Shown one piece after another: positions 1 through 8,353 of a DNA stretch of 64,000 nt. Within the stretch, counting starts at the first letter, position 1. The number at the start of each line of letters is the position of its first letter. Source of the stretch: Dokdonia pacifica (lineage in GTDB: Bacteria; Bacteroidota; Bacteroidia; Flavobacteriales; Flavobacteriaceae); contig NZ_FZNY01000007.1 in NCBI RefSeq assembly GCF_900188275.1, forward strand, positions 62,001 to 126,000, in the 5' to 3' direction. Position numbers and translations under genes: made by a program. The notes below the pieces were generated by a model. That model searched no databases, was not told the DNA's origin, and worked only from the letters and a program-made list of their open reading frames with translations.

Positions 1-1178
1 ACAATATTCAAGAAAAAGTAAAAGAAGGATTTGAAAATGTGGCTGACGCGGTAAAAAATGTAGATTATGACAAATATGGAAACCAAGCTAAAAAAGGAGC
101 GCAAGGGTTTTTCCAAACTATAGGAAAAATAATCATGTTCTTTTTAAAGGTACTCGCAAAAATTATAGGAGTACTCTTTATCATTACTGGTGCAGCCGTT
201 GTGATATCACTATTTGTAGGGTTATTTACAGCAGGTACATTTGATATATTCTATGGAGATTTAGGGAATTATGGAGATTATATTCATACAGCTGGTATAC
301 CACTTTGGTTGGCTTCATTATTAACATTCTTTGCGGTTGGAATTCCATTTTTCTTTCTTTTCTATCTAGGATTAAAAATACTAGCAGGTAATTTGAAATC
401 AATGCCATTAGCAGGAAAACTATCACTATTAGGAATTTGGTTGCTCTCTGTTATTGGTCTTGGAGTAATCGGAATACGTGAAGCAACAGAACATTCATTT
501 ACAGGAAAAGTAAACACTAAAGAAACCCTTGCGATTACAGCAAATGACACATTATCTATTAGAATGCAAGGAAGTGATATTCTTCCTGGAGAGTTACGTC
601 GTTCTAATAATTTCCTTATGGAATATGACAACAATGGAGAGCGTGTATATATGAGACGTAACGTACGCCTTATTGTACGTAGTACTACAGAAGACAATGC
701 GTATTTAAAAATCCAAAAGGAAACTAACGGACGTAGTTTTACTGCTGCCCAAGAAGAAGCGAGTCGTATAGACTATAACTTTGAAGTAATAGACAATACA
801 TTATACCTAGATGGTTTCTTTACAACAGTAGCCAGTAGTAAATTTAGAAGTCAAGAAGTACAAGTAATCTTATACCTTCCTGAAGGCACTACGCTCTATG
901 CAGATAGTAATACTTACAGTTATCACCGTAATGACAGTCGTTACAGAGATTTACTAGAAAATGGTAATGAAGAAAAATACTTACTCATGAAAAGAGGTGA
1001 GTTAGTATGTGATACATGTACAAAAAGCGAACGTGGCTCATCTTCAAATCGTGAAGACGAATGGGAACAACGCTCTTATCAAGAAGGACAAGAAATTCCA
1101 GATTGGGAAAGAGACGAGCCCACAGAAAGCACAACTGAAGAAAGAGTAGAAACTAATATTCAAAAAGATAGTATATAA
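1..1178 (+). CDS. PspC-family membrane protein, C-terminal part (cut by left window edge)
   Basis: The frame is open to the first base (codons begin at base 3), so the N-terminus lies outside the window; the GTG at 39 is only an internal codon. The visible part has an acidic/basic linker (KEGFENVADAVKNVDYDKYGN), then three or four hydrophobic segments with little between them, then a roughly 200-residue soluble domain and a Glu/Ser-rich tail. From memory, this linker and membrane block follow the PspC domain in a long flavobacterial protein thought to act in envelope stress at the inner membrane. The PspC domain itself is not visible, so the name is inference. It may be the first gene of a run through 3013, since the next gene starts 43 bp downstream. 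Confidence 0.7.
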   Translation, partial: NIQEKVKEGFENVADAVKNVDYDKYGNQAKKGAQGFFQTIGKIIMFFLKVLAKIIGVLFIITGAAVVISLFVGLFTAGTFDIFYGDLGNYGDYIHTAGIPLWLASLLTFFAVGIPFFFLFYLGLKILAGNLKSMPLAGKLSLLGIWLLSVIGLGVIGIREATEHSFTGKVNTKETLAITANDTLSIRMQGSDILPGELRRSNNFLMEYDNNGERVYMRRNVRLIVRSTTEDNAYLKIQKETNGRSFTAAQEEASRIDYNFEVIDNTLYLDGFFTTVASSKFRSQEVQVILYLPEGTTLYADSNTYSYHRNDSRYRDLLENGNEEKYLLMKRGELVCDTCTKSERGSSSNREDEWEQRSYQEGQEIPDWERDEPTESTTEERVETNIQKDSI

Positions 1179-1221
1179 AAAGAAGTAAGTAACATTCATT
1201 CATCAATCAAAAAACAAACTA

Positions 1222-1671
1222 ATGACATCTTCAAGACTCATAGCATTTCTTCTCTTCATTCCTTTTATAGGAATAGGACAAGTAGCTAAAGATTCTGAAC
1301 TTTTTAAAACAATTGCAGCACTAGACAAACAGTATTTTGATGCATATAACACCTGTGATCTTAAAACACAAGCCGATTTATATGCAGAAGATATCAAGTT
1401 TTACCACGATAATGGAGGGCTTAGTACTGTGAAACAAGATATTATAAACAGTATTGAACGTAATATCTGTAATAAAGTAACTAGAACACTTGTAACAGAA
1501 AGTTTAGAGGTGCATGCTATTAAAGATTTTGGAGCTGTTGCTATGGGATTACATTCTTTTTATAATAATCAAGAACCCGATGCGACGCCTAAGCCTACTA
1601 AATTTATTATGATTTGGAGGCAAGTAAATGCTACCAAATGGGAAATAGCAGAAGTCATCAGTTTACATTAA
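1222..1671 (+). CDS. Secreted SnoaL/DUF4440-like (NTF2-fold) protein
   Basis: This is a 149-residue protein with a short N-terminal hydrophobic signal (about residues 5-19, ending IGIGQ) and one NTF2-like domain. The repeated pattern of an alpha helix with LDKQYFDAYNTCD, then DLYAEDIKFYHDNGG, then a C-terminal strand IMIWRQVNATKWEIAEVISLH is typical of DUF4440/SnoaL-like proteins. No catalytic role can be assigned. It is a clear paralogue of the next gene (shared QDSELF and FxHDxGG motifs) and is probably co-transcribed with it across 13 bp. It probably acts in the periplasm. Confidence 0.75.
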   Translation: MTSSRLIAFLLFIPFIGIGQVAKDSELFKTIAALDKQYFDAYNTCDLKTQADLYAEDIKFYHDNGGLSTVKQDIINSIERNICNKVTRTLVTESLEVHAIKDFGAVAMGLHSFYNNQEPDATPKPTKFIMIWRQVNATKWEIAEVISLH

Positions 1672-1684
1672 TCAATCAACAACA

Positions 1685-2461
1685 ATGACCATTTATAAAT
1701 CAATTATAATAGCTCTTTTTATTCCATTTTTGAGTCTGGCACAAGTCCAGCAGGATTCTGAATTATTTTTAGAACTACAAAAAATGGATGCACTTCTTTT
1801 TGAAGAAGGTTTTAACAACTGTAGTAAAGAGGCGATGGAAACAGCGCTAAGTGAAGACCTTGAATTTTTTCATGATAAAGGGGGTGTTACCAAAGGAAAG
1901 GAAACATTTATAACTTCTTTTATTACAAATATGTGTGATGAGAATAAAAAACCCATTCGCAAATTAGTACCTAATAGCCTTTCTGTTTTTCCACTTCGTA
2001 AAAACGGCGTTTTATATGGGGCTATTCAAAAAGGAGTTCATGAATTTTTTATCAAAGAATCTGGTAAAGAATTATACAAAACCGAAGTATCTCAATTTAC
2101 ACATCTGTGGCTTAAAGAAGACACAGGGTGGAAAATATCACGTGTTTTGAGCTATGATCACAAAGCACCAGAGATCAATACTAATGGAATTAAAGTGGCT
2201 ACTAAACTGCTTGCAAGCTATGCCGGTAATTATAAAGCACCTCAGACAGGGAATATAATCATATCTATAAAAGATAATGTTATGCATCTTGATGCTGGAA
2301 AGATGCAAGCAGATTTGGTAGCAAAATCAACAAATACTTTTGCGCATCCACAAGCTCCTATTGCTCTAAAGTTTATTGCAAGAGAAGATGGAAGCATTGA
2401 AAAATTTATCGTTCTAGAAAACGGTAAAAACGTAGAAGAAGCAATTCGTATAGAAAAATAA
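1685..2461 (+). CDS. Secreted DUF4440-like protein with extra C-terminal beta domain
   Basis: The protein has 258 residues. The N-terminus (MTIYKSIIIALFIPFLSLAQ) is a signal peptide. Residues about 22-160 repeat the NTF2-like domain of the upstream gene (FFHDKGGV, HLWLKEDTGWKISRVLSYDH). Residues about 170-258 form an additional domain with the pattern YAGNYKAPQTGNIIISIKDNVMHLDAG, which resembles the small beta domain (DUF3471-like) found after beta-lactamase-type or DUF4440 domains. That tail is absent from the upstream paralogue. The enzymatic function is unknown. It starts 13 bp after the upstream gene and ends 6 bp before the next one, so an operon is likely. Confidence 0.75.
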   Translation: MTIYKSIIIALFIPFLSLAQVQQDSELFLELQKMDALLFEEGFNNCSKEAMETALSEDLEFFHDKGGVTKGKETFITSFITNMCDENKKPIRKLVPNSLSVFPLRKNGVLYGAIQKGVHEFFIKESGKELYKTEVSQFTHLWLKEDTGWKISRVLSYDHKAPEINTNGIKVATKLLASYAGNYKAPQTGNIIISIKDNVMHLDAGKMQADLVAKSTNTFAHPQAPIALKFIAREDGSIEKFIVLENGKNVEEAIRIEK

Positions 2462-2467
2462 AAGATC

Positions 2468-3013
2468 ATGAATATACATTTCTCTTTTAAAAATCGATTA
2501 TTATTTACAATAGTAGTAAGCTTATTAATGTGGTCGTTTTTAGCTTGGGATTATTTTCATGAAGGTGTTCCAACACATTATATATTACATAATGATGAAT
2601 ACCCAGGGTTTTCAAATTGGTGGGGAGCTATTACAATACCTCTAATCACATGGGGTTTATTATACCTCGTACAACTTAGAGTGCTCAAAGAAAAACCAAA
2701 AAACATAAGCGCATCAATAGCATATGGTTTTATAGGGTTTCTTCTTTATGGTATTGTATCATCCATTTTATTTATGATGGGTTTTGAAACAATCCTTCTA
2801 TATATGACAGTAGCTCTTATAGTAAGTGCATTTTTTATCCCCATATATAGACCAGAATGTTTATTAGGATATATACTAGCAATGACATATGTATTTGGAG
2901 CTATACTACCGTTGCTATTTGGAATCATTTTTTGGACACTATATATCATCGCATATAAGCTTCCAAGAATAATTTTACAATATATAAATAAGAAAAAGTA
3001 CAACTCAGCCTGA
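2468..3013 (+). CDS. Polytopic membrane protein of unknown function
   Basis: This 181-residue protein has about five hydrophobic segments: near residues 10-28, 50-66, 82-106, 109-125 and 132-162. Its C-terminus is basic (KKKYNSA). I recognise no domain. It follows the DUF4440-like gene by 6 bp, suggesting co-transcription. A copy of the dispersed GCTTTCGCGAAAGC palindrome sits 24 bp after its stop codon. Confidence 0.7.
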   Translation: MNIHFSFKNRLLFTIVVSLLMWSFLAWDYFHEGVPTHYILHNDEYPGFSNWWGAITIPLITWGLLYLVQLRVLKEKPKNISASIAYGFIGFLLYGIVSSILFMMGFETILLYMTVALIVSAFFIPIYRPECLLGYILAMTYVFGAILPLLFGIIFWTLYIIAYKLPRIILQYINKKKYNSA

Positions 3014-3037
3014 AAAAATAACAATTGGGCTTTTTAC

Positions 3038-3051
3038 GCTTTCGCGAAAGC
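3038..3051. repeat. Dispersed palindrome GCTTTCGCGAAAGC, exact copy
   Basis: An exact copy in the gap between the membrane-protein gene and the head-GIN lipoprotein gene. The left flank extends to TTTTTAC, so TACGC...GC is present on the left arm only. Confidence 0.95.
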
Positions 3052-3130
3052 ATATAATGGAGCACTTTTACAGTATCAATAAAGAGGAATCATTCATTAC
3101 AATCAATTAAACAATCAAAATAAAGGAATC

Positions 3131-3868
3131 ATGACAACACTAATTAAATTTATTATCGGGGTATTCACTTCGCTTTTGGTTACATCTTGTGTCTTTGACG
3201 GCTCATTTAACCAAGTACGAGGTAATGGAAATGTACAAACAGAAAACTTTAACATCACACAAGACTTTGACGGCGTAACTGCTGGAAGTGGATGGGATGT
3301 ATATTTAGAAAAAGGATCAGAAGTATCTGTAATTGTAGAAGCAGATGAAAATCTTATCGAACTAGCAGATATTTACGTAAAAGGAAGCACCTTAAAAATC
3401 TACTCTGAACACAACATACGCAGTGCAACATCAAAAAAAGTATTTGTTACCTATGTAGGAAATCTACAATCTATAAGTGCAAATAGTGGCGCCGACATTG
3501 TGACTAAAGAAGTCTTAAAAGGAGAAGATTTAAGCCTTAATGTATCTAGTGGAGGATCTATAAAAGCCGAAGCTATTGTACGTAATATAGATACCGATGT
3601 AAGCAGCGGAGGCTCTATACGTCTAGCAGGAAGCTCAGAAAAATTAGACGCCGATGTATCTAGTGGTGGTGTTATAAATGCTAGAGACCTTAGAGCAAAA
3701 TATGCAGATGCAAATGCTTCTAGTGGAGGAAATATAGACATCCAGGTAACAGACAAATTACGTGCACGCGCCTCTAGTGGAGGAGATATAGACTATTGGG
3801 GAAACCCTAAAGAGGTAGACAAGCCTAAGAAGAGTTACTCTGGAGGTAGTGTATCTGCACAAGACTAA
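3131..3868 (+). CDS. Head-GIN domain lipoprotein (DUF2807)
   Basis: This 245-residue protein has a lipoprotein signal ending LLVTSC (Cys20). It is dominated by repeated short beta-solenoid turns with the recurrent SSGGxI/SGGSI motif (for example VSSGGSIKAEA, VSSGGSIRLAG, VSSGGVINARD, ASSGGNIDIQV, ASSGGDIDYWG), about one turn per 20-24 residues. This is the signature of the head-GIN family, which is widespread in Bacteroidota; some members are called putative autotransporter adhesins. It should be surface- or periplasm-facing and anchored by lipid. The molecular role is not established. A strong terminator follows at 3940. Confidence 0.88.
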   Translation: MTTLIKFIIGVFTSLLVTSCVFDGSFNQVRGNGNVQTENFNITQDFDGVTAGSGWDVYLEKGSEVSVIVEADENLIELADIYVKGSTLKIYSEHNIRSATSKKVFVTYVGNLQSISANSGADIVTKEVLKGEDLSLNVSSGGSIKAEAIVRNIDTDVSSGGSIRLAGSSEKLDADVSSGGVINARDLRAKYADANASSGGNIDIQVTDKLRARASSGGDIDYWGNPKEVDKPKKSYSGGSVSAQD

Positions 3869-3939
3869 ACAAAACCTACTTAATATAGCAAACCAACCTA
3901 TCTATGTGTGCAATCACTGCTCTTGATTCACACGATAAA

Positions 3940-3966
3940 GCCCGCAATACTATTGCGGGCTTTTTT
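3940..3966 (+). terminator. Rho-independent terminator after the head-GIN gene
   Basis: GCCCGCAAT pairs with ATTGCGGGC around a 3-nt loop and is followed by TTTTTT. It lies between convergent genes (head-GIN and trxB). The plus strand has the better U-tract. Confidence 0.9.
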
Positions 3967-3987
3967 ATATTTATATGAGAGAAGGTT

Positions 3988-4950
3988 TTAAGCTTCTGCT
4001 TCTACAACACTTTCTTTTGCTGCAAGATAACGCTCTGCATCTAGCGCTGCCATACATCCCGTACCAGCTGCTGTAATTGCTTGACGATATACATGATCTG
4101 CAGCATCTCCAGAAACAAATACACCCGGTACATTTGTACGAGATGATCCAGGTTCATTAATAATATACCCCGTTTCATCAAGGTCTAAATAGTCTTTAAA
4201 GATATCTGTATTAGGCTTATGTCCTATAGCTACAAAAAACCCTGTTGCAGGAATGTCATGCTTCTCTTGTGTTTTATTATTAAAAACACGAACACCCGTT
4301 ACTACTTGACCATCTCCTAAAACTTCTTCTGTTTCGGTATTAAATAAGATTTCTATATTTTCTGTATTCTTAACACGAGCAGCCATAATCTTAGAAGCTC
4401 TAAATTCATCACGACGCACAAGCATGGTTACTTTAGTACACAATTTAGATAGGTAATGTGCTTCTTCTGCTGCCGAATCTCCAGCACCCACAATCACTAC
4501 TTCCTGATTCTTGTAAAAGAAACCATCACAAACTGCACAAGCAGATACACCACCTCCTAAGTTTAAGTATTTTTGTTCTGATTCTAGTCCTAAATATTTT
4601 GCAGTAGCTCCTGTAGAAATAATAATAGTATCGGCATGGATTTCAGTCTCTCCATTTACCCAGGCTTTATGTACATCTCCAGAGAAATCAACTTTAGTAA
4701 TCCATCCATCGCGTACATCTGTATCAAAACGCTTTGCTTGATTCATTAATTCAATCATCATAGCGGGTCCCGTAATTCCATCTGGATATCCTGGAAAGTT
4801 TTCTACTTCATTGGTTGTTGTCAACTGCCCTCCTGGTTGCATTCCTTGATATAAAACTGGTGCCATATTTGCTCTTGCTGCATAAATAGCCGCAGTATAC
4901 CCTGCAGGTCCAGATCCTATGATTAAGCATTTTACGTGTTCAATTTCCAT
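3988..4950 (-). CDS. trxB: Thioredoxin-disulfide reductase
   Basis: TrxB uses NADPH and FAD to reduce thioredoxin in the cytoplasm. From the chosen start it has 320 residues: an FAD-binding GSGPAG at about 12-17, the redox-active CAVC at about 138-141, an NADPH-binding GAGDSA at about 155-160, and the C-terminal FAD motif VSGDAADHVYRQ. I start it at 4950 (MEIEHVKCLIIGSG), where family members usually begin. An in-frame ATG at 4983 would add 11 residues (containing LSRK) translated through the palindrome at 4959, which is probably artefactual. A well-spaced Bacteroidota promoter lies at 5022-5053. Confidence 0.95.
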   Translation of the reverse strand: MEIEHVKCLIIGSGPAGYTAAIYAARANMAPVLYQGMQPGGQLTTTNEVENFPGYPDGITGPAMMIELMNQAKRFDTDVRDGWITKVDFSGDVHKAWVNGETEIHADTIIISTGATAKYLGLESEQKYLNLGGGVSACAVCDGFFYKNQEVVIVGAGDSAAEEAHYLSKLCTKVTMLVRRDEFRASKIMAARVKNTENIEILFNTETEEVLGDGQVVTGVRVFNNKTQEKHDIPATGFFVAIGHKPNTDIFKDYLDLDETGYIINEPGSSRTNVPGVFVSGDAADHVYRQAITAAGTGCMAALDAERYLAAKESVVEAEA

Positions 4951-4958
4951 ATGTTTAT

Positions 4959-4972
4959 GCTTTCGCGAAAGC
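4959..4972. repeat. Dispersed palindrome GCTTTCGCGAAAGC, exact copy
   Basis: This exact copy lies in the trxB 5' leader, 8 bp upstream of the likely start codon, and is flanked by GTATAAAA on the right. Confidence 0.95.
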
Positions 4973-5021
4973 GTATAAAACACCTCTCGCTGTTATAATA
5001 TTAGTTAGTAAATATACACTA

Positions 5022-5053
5022 CAAAAGTAGGTTTTTAAGCTATATCCTTACAA
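5022..5053 (-). promoter_or_regulatory. Predicted Bacteroidota promoter for trxB
   Basis: On the minus strand, a TTG (complement of 5051-5053) is followed after 21 nt by TACTTTTG (complement of 5022-5029). This matches the -33 TTG / -7 TAnnTTTG consensus. The start codon is about 70 bp downstream. Confidence 0.65.
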
Positions 5054-5180
5054 AGATGTTATCAAGAAATCCTATGAGTTAATAACATAATGTAATGATT
5101 CGTCTATTCCAAAACATAGGATAATGTTAAGAATAGGATACATTTGAAGAATATTGAGTATTTTTCGAAAAAATTAGATC

Positions 5181-6299
5181 ATGAAAAATAACTTCCTTTT
5201 TATCTTCATGTTAGTGATCACAAGTTTAGGTTGTGCTCAAGAGACTAGAACCAACGATTTTGAATTAAAACAAAACGACAATTACACTATAGAAATGGTC
5301 GTTCCAGAGCTTGTAAACCCATGGGGATTGGCATTTTTACCAGATGGATCTATGCTTATTACTGAAAAAAGTGGAGAACTTATTCACTTTAAAGATGGAG
5401 CAAAAACAATAATTTCTGGTGTGCCAGAAGTATCTAGTCGTAATCAAGGAGGATTACTTGACATACACTTACATCCTGATTATAAAAAGAATGGATGGAT
5501 ATATATTACTTACTCCTCTGTAGAAGGTGATGGTGAAGGAGCACACACAGCTTTAATGCGCGCAAAACTTACAGGAACAGCACTTACCAATCAGGAAGTT
5601 TTATATAAAGGAAGTCCTAATACAAGAAAAAGTCATCACTTTGGATCTCGTATCGTATTTGATGATAAAGGGCATGTTTTTTTCACCATAGGAGATCGTG
5701 GAGCACGTGATGAAAATCCTCAAGATATTACACGTGATGGAGGAAAAGTATATAGACTTAACGATGATGGAAGTATTCCTAAAGACAATCCTTTTGTAGG
5801 GCAATCTGGAGCTAAGGAAGCTATTTGGTCATATGGTCACCGTAATCCTCAAGGAATGGCTATTCACCCTAAAACGGGAGCTGTATGGACACATGAGCAT
5901 GGACCTCGTGGTGGTGATGAAGTAAATATACCTGAAGCTGGAAAGAATTATGGCTGGCCTGTTATTTCATATGGAATTAATTACAGCGGAACTTCATTTA
6001 CAGACATTACAGAAAAAGAAGGTATGGAACAGCCAATATATTACTGGGTTCCTTCTATCGCACCTTGCGGAATGGATTTTGTTTCAAATAGTAAATATGG
6101 AGATTTGGATGGAAGTTTATTAGTAGGCTCTCTTAAATTTAAGTATATAGAACGTCTTATTTTAAAAGGAAATACCGTAGTAGGTCGCGAAAAACTATTA
6201 ACAGATGCAGGTCGTATGCGTAATGTTGTGATGGGGCCTGATGGATACATATACTTAGGAATAGAAGGTGCTGGAATTGCACGTATGATAAAAAAGTAA
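5181..6299 (+). CDS. PQQ-dependent sugar (aldose) dehydrogenase-like lipoprotein
   Basis: A 372-residue protein of the glucose/sorbosone dehydrogenase family (YliI/Asd-like), which oxidises aldoses with PQQ outside the cytoplasm. The N-terminus carries a lipobox (TSLGC, Cys18). Family motifs are visible: VNPWGLAFLPDGSMLITEKSG, DIHLHPDYKKNGWIYITYS, SHHFGSR, GDRGARDENPQD, GHRNPQGMAIHP and HEHGPRGGDEVN; conserved His and Arg residues in these segments line the PQQ site in characterised members. The next gene, 4 bp downstream, is a small cytochrome c, the likely electron acceptor. Substrate specificity cannot be read from sequence. Confidence 0.88.
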   Translation: MKNNFLFIFMLVITSLGCAQETRTNDFELKQNDNYTIEMVVPELVNPWGLAFLPDGSMLITEKSGELIHFKDGAKTIISGVPEVSSRNQGGLLDIHLHPDYKKNGWIYITYSSVEGDGEGAHTALMRAKLTGTALTNQEVLYKGSPNTRKSHHFGSRIVFDDKGHVFFTIGDRGARDENPQDITRDGGKVYRLNDDGSIPKDNPFVGQSGAKEAIWSYGHRNPQGMAIHPKTGAVWTHEHGPRGGDEVNIPEAGKNYGWPVISYGINYSGTSFTDITEKEGMEQPIYYWVPSIAPCGMDFVSNSKYGDLDGSLLVGSLKFKYIERLILKGNTVVGREKLLTDAGRMRNVVMGPDGYIYLGIEGAGIARMIKK

Positions 6300-6303
6300 T
6301 GAC

Positions 6304-6738
6304 ATGAAAAAACTACTTATTATAAGTGCCATAGGTTGTTTATTAATGGGATTTACATTACAAAAAGAAACACCTGAATACATACCTCAAAATCAAGATC
6401 CGCTTAAAGAAAGTATTGAACGAGGCGCCGAAGTATATACAGAGTATTGCGTACAGTGTCATTTAGGAAAAGGAGAAGGCATTCCTAAAACCTTTCCCCC
6501 TCTTGCAAAATCAGATTGGCTCACCAAAAATAATATCACAAATGCCATACGTGTTGTAAAGTATGGGCAAACTGGTGAGATCAAAGTAAACGGCGAAACG
6601 TATAACGGTGTAATGGCTGAACTAGGTCTATACGAAGATGAAGTTGCCGATGTCATGAATTACATTATGAATAGCTGGGGCAACTCTTATGATTCAATGA
6701 TTACTGAAGAGCAAGTTAAAAAGGTAACGAAAGAGTAA
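6304..6738 (+). CDS. Small cytochrome c (class I), probable partner of the sugar dehydrogenase
   Basis: A 144-residue protein with an N-terminal hydrophobic export signal and one haem c site, CVQCH (Cys49, Cys52, His53). A Met in VMAELGLYEDEVADVMNYI is the probable sixth ligand. PLAKSDWL and the C-terminal helix are typical of mono-haem cytochromes fused or paired with periplasmic dehydrogenases. It starts 4 bp after the PQQ dehydrogenase gene, so the two are almost certainly co-transcribed, and it likely passes electrons to the respiratory chain. It ends 1 bp from the convergent MBL-fold gene. Confidence 0.9.
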   Translation: MKKLLIISAIGCLLMGFTLQKETPEYIPQNQDPLKESIERGAEVYTEYCVQCHLGKGEGIPKTFPPLAKSDWLTKNNITNAIRVVKYGQTGEIKVNGETYNGVMAELGLYEDEVADVMNYIMNSWGNSYDSMITEEQVKKVTKE

Positions 6739-6739
6739 A

Positions 6740-7864
6740 TTACTTTCCCTCTAAATAGTTTTTTATAAACGTTGCTGCTTTATCTATAGTATTCTTATTT
6801 ACAATTCTTTGGTGTCTATGTAACCATACATATTGCTGATATGCTAATGCTTCTTGACGAGTTGCTACATAGGCCTCTGCTAGTAATCCTCTAGCTTTTG
6901 CTTCTACACCCCAATCTATATCTGGCACTGCTACAAAAGCTTGTTCTAATAGCCTTATGGTTTCTTGATATTTTTGCTTTCGCGAAAGCATCATTGCCTT
7001 TGCATAATATCCGTCCATAACAAATGGAGCAGACTGAATAGCTTTATCATATATCTTACTAATAGCTTCATCATCCTGAACTTCAGATTCTTTCTGAAGC
7101 TCTGAGACTTCTTTAAGAATCTCTATTGTTTTATAGTACGCTGTAGACCATTCTTGAACTTTAGAGGAAGGTGTAAAAACTAAAATTTTTGCAGAAGTAT
7201 CCTCTTGAATAGGTTGATACGTATTTGTAGTTAGTTGTACGACTCCATTTTTATCTTTTAGCCATCCATCTACAGGTTGCATCCAATTTTTATGTTTTGT
7301 GATTTCAGGAAGTAAGTAATGATTCGGAATATATACCGCATTAGGAAATAATGTAAAATATGCATCTCGAGGATGTCCAATGATGTAATCTACATCTGCA
7401 AGTTGTGTTATTTCTTCGGCAGTTGGGACTTCATTATCTCCTAAATGTGCAATTTTAATCCCATCTATCTCAACGACCCAGATGGTATTATAATTCTGAT
7501 TTCCTGATTTTCCAATTTGTTCTGCAAAACTATGTTTGCTCCCGATTCCTGTAAAAAAGATGTCATTATATTGATAAACTCCTGCATCTCTAAAAATGGG
7601 TGTGTTTTTACTAAAATACTGACTTCCATCATGGTCATAATGCGGATGTGTAATCAATACAAAATCGGCAGGAATATCTTCTGGAAACGTAAATCCCATC
7701 TGTCTATAGCTATGGTATGGATCTATGACAACTCGTGTACCTTGAGATGATTCTATAACAAATGCAGCATGTGCTATGTATTCTATTTTTGGAGATTGAG
7801 CTTGTACATAACTATGAATCAATAAAAATATGAATAGTAAGAATGGAGAGCTTCTTTTTATCAT
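6740..7864 (-). CDS. Exported metallo-beta-lactamase-fold hydrolase with TPR-like tail
   Basis: This 374-residue protein has a signal peptide (residues 1-23, ending YVQAQ). The N-terminal half is an MBL-fold domain with the zinc motif HPHYDHDG (His73, His75, Asp77, His78), DPYHSY and a downstream HLGDNE; this pattern resembles the UlaG/YtnP-like branch. The C-terminal third has helical repeats resembling TPRs (AKAMMLSRKQKYQETIRLLEQAF, then ARGLLAEAYVATRQEALAYQ). An exact copy of the dispersed palindrome lies within the gene and encodes LSRK in the first repeat helix. Substrate unknown; location probably periplasmic. Confidence 0.8.
   Translation of the reverse strand: MIKRSSPFLLFIFLLIHSYVQAQSPKIEYIAHAAFVIESSQGTRVVIDPYHSYRQMGFTFPEDIPADFVLITHPHYDHDGSQYFSKNTPIFRDAGVYQYNDIFFTGIGSKHSFAEQIGKSGNQNYNTIWVVEIDGIKIAHLGDNEVPTAEEITQLADVDYIIGHPRDAYFTLFPNAVYIPNHYLLPEITKHKNWMQPVDGWLKDKNGVVQLTTNTYQPIQEDTSAKILVFTPSSKVQEWSTAYYKTIEILKEVSELQKESEVQDDEAISKIYDKAIQSAPFVMDGYYAKAMMLSRKQKYQETIRLLEQAFVAVPDIDWGVEAKARGLLAEAYVATRQEALAYQQYVWLHRHQRIVNKNTIDKAATFIKNYLEGK
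6976..6989. repeat. Dispersed palindrome GCTTTCGCGAAAGC, exact copy inside a gene
   Basis: This copy is inside the MBL-fold gene, in the frame that reads Leu-Ser-Arg-Lys on the coding (minus) strand. Confidence 0.95.
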
Positions 7865-7899
7865 AACCGTTTTTTTTTGATAAAGATAGGTATGAATTT

Positions 7900-8209
7900 A
7901 TAAACCCTTTATTACAAATAGAAAAGTGAAGCTATGCTTCTTACTTTTAATTTTTGATCGTTTATCAAAACTAGGTTTTGAATACCAGCAAAAGGATTTG
8001 GATAATCCTCATAAACCCTTCGTTACAAATAGAAAAGTGAAGCTATGCTTCTTACTTTTTAATTTTCGATCGTTTATCAAAACTAGGTTTTGAATACCAG
8101 CAAAAGGATTTGGATAATCCTCATAAACCCTTCGTTGCAAATAGAAAAGTGAAGCTATGCTTCTTACTTTTTAATTTTCGATCGTTTATCAAAACTAGGT
8201 TTTGAATAC
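7900..8209. repeat. Tandem repeat, about 2.8 units of 111-112 bp with three hairpins each
   Basis: Units are 7900-8010, 8011-8122 and a partial third at 8123-8209; they differ by only a few bases. Each full unit contains three inverted repeats: AAAAGTGAAGC/GCTTCTTACTTTT, TTTTGAT/ATCAAAA, and AGGATT-TGGAT-AATCCT; the third unit stops before the last one. The array separates the start of the MBL-fold gene from the tRNA-Pro terminator. No open reading frame fits it. The first hairpin shares AAAAGTGA/ACTTTT arms with the adjacent terminator, so the array may derive from terminator-like DNA. Function unknown. Confidence 0.93.
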
Positions 8210-8221
8210 TCTCTAAAATTA

Positions 8222-8251
8222 AAAAGTGATTTACATTCGTAAATCACTTTT
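8222..8251 (-). terminator. Terminator downstream of tRNA-Pro
   Basis: A perfect 13-bp stem, AAAAGTGATTTAC with GTAAATCACTTTT, has a 4-nt loop. On the minus strand it is followed by a T-rich run. It starts 8 bp past the tRNA 3' end. Confidence 0.85.
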
Positions 8252-8259
8252 CTGCTTAG

Positions 8260-8334
8260 TCGGGATGACAGGATTTGAACCTGCGACCACACGGCCCCCA
8301 GCCGTGTACGCTAACCGGACTGCGCCACATCCCG
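8260..8334 (-). tRNA. tRNA-Pro (anticodon GGG)
   Basis: The minus strand folds as a cloverleaf. The acceptor arm CGGGATG pairs with CATCCCG, the anticodon stem CACGG pairs with CCGTG around the loop CTGGGGG (anticodon GGG), and the T arm carries GGTTCAAATCC. The discriminator is A, and CCA is not encoded. The length is 75 nt. Short ORFs across this segment are spurious. Confidence 0.93.
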
Positions 8335-8339
8335 AATTT

Positions 8340-8353
8340 GTTTTTGCGAAAGC
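8340..8353. repeat. Degenerate copy of the dispersed palindrome (2 mismatches)
   Basis: GTTTTTGCGAAAGC, with GCGAAAGC intact. It lies between the tRNA-Pro -7 element and the mature tRNA, in the part that would be the 5' leader. Confidence 0.6.

Noticed and set aside
3038-3051. The palindrome as a rho-independent terminator
   Set aside because: With no spacer the hairpin would have a short stem, there is no consistent T run, and copies lie inside genes and in 5' leaders.
7900-8209. CRISPR array
   Set aside because: Units are contiguous and 111-112 bp long with no variable spacers, and no cas genes are near.
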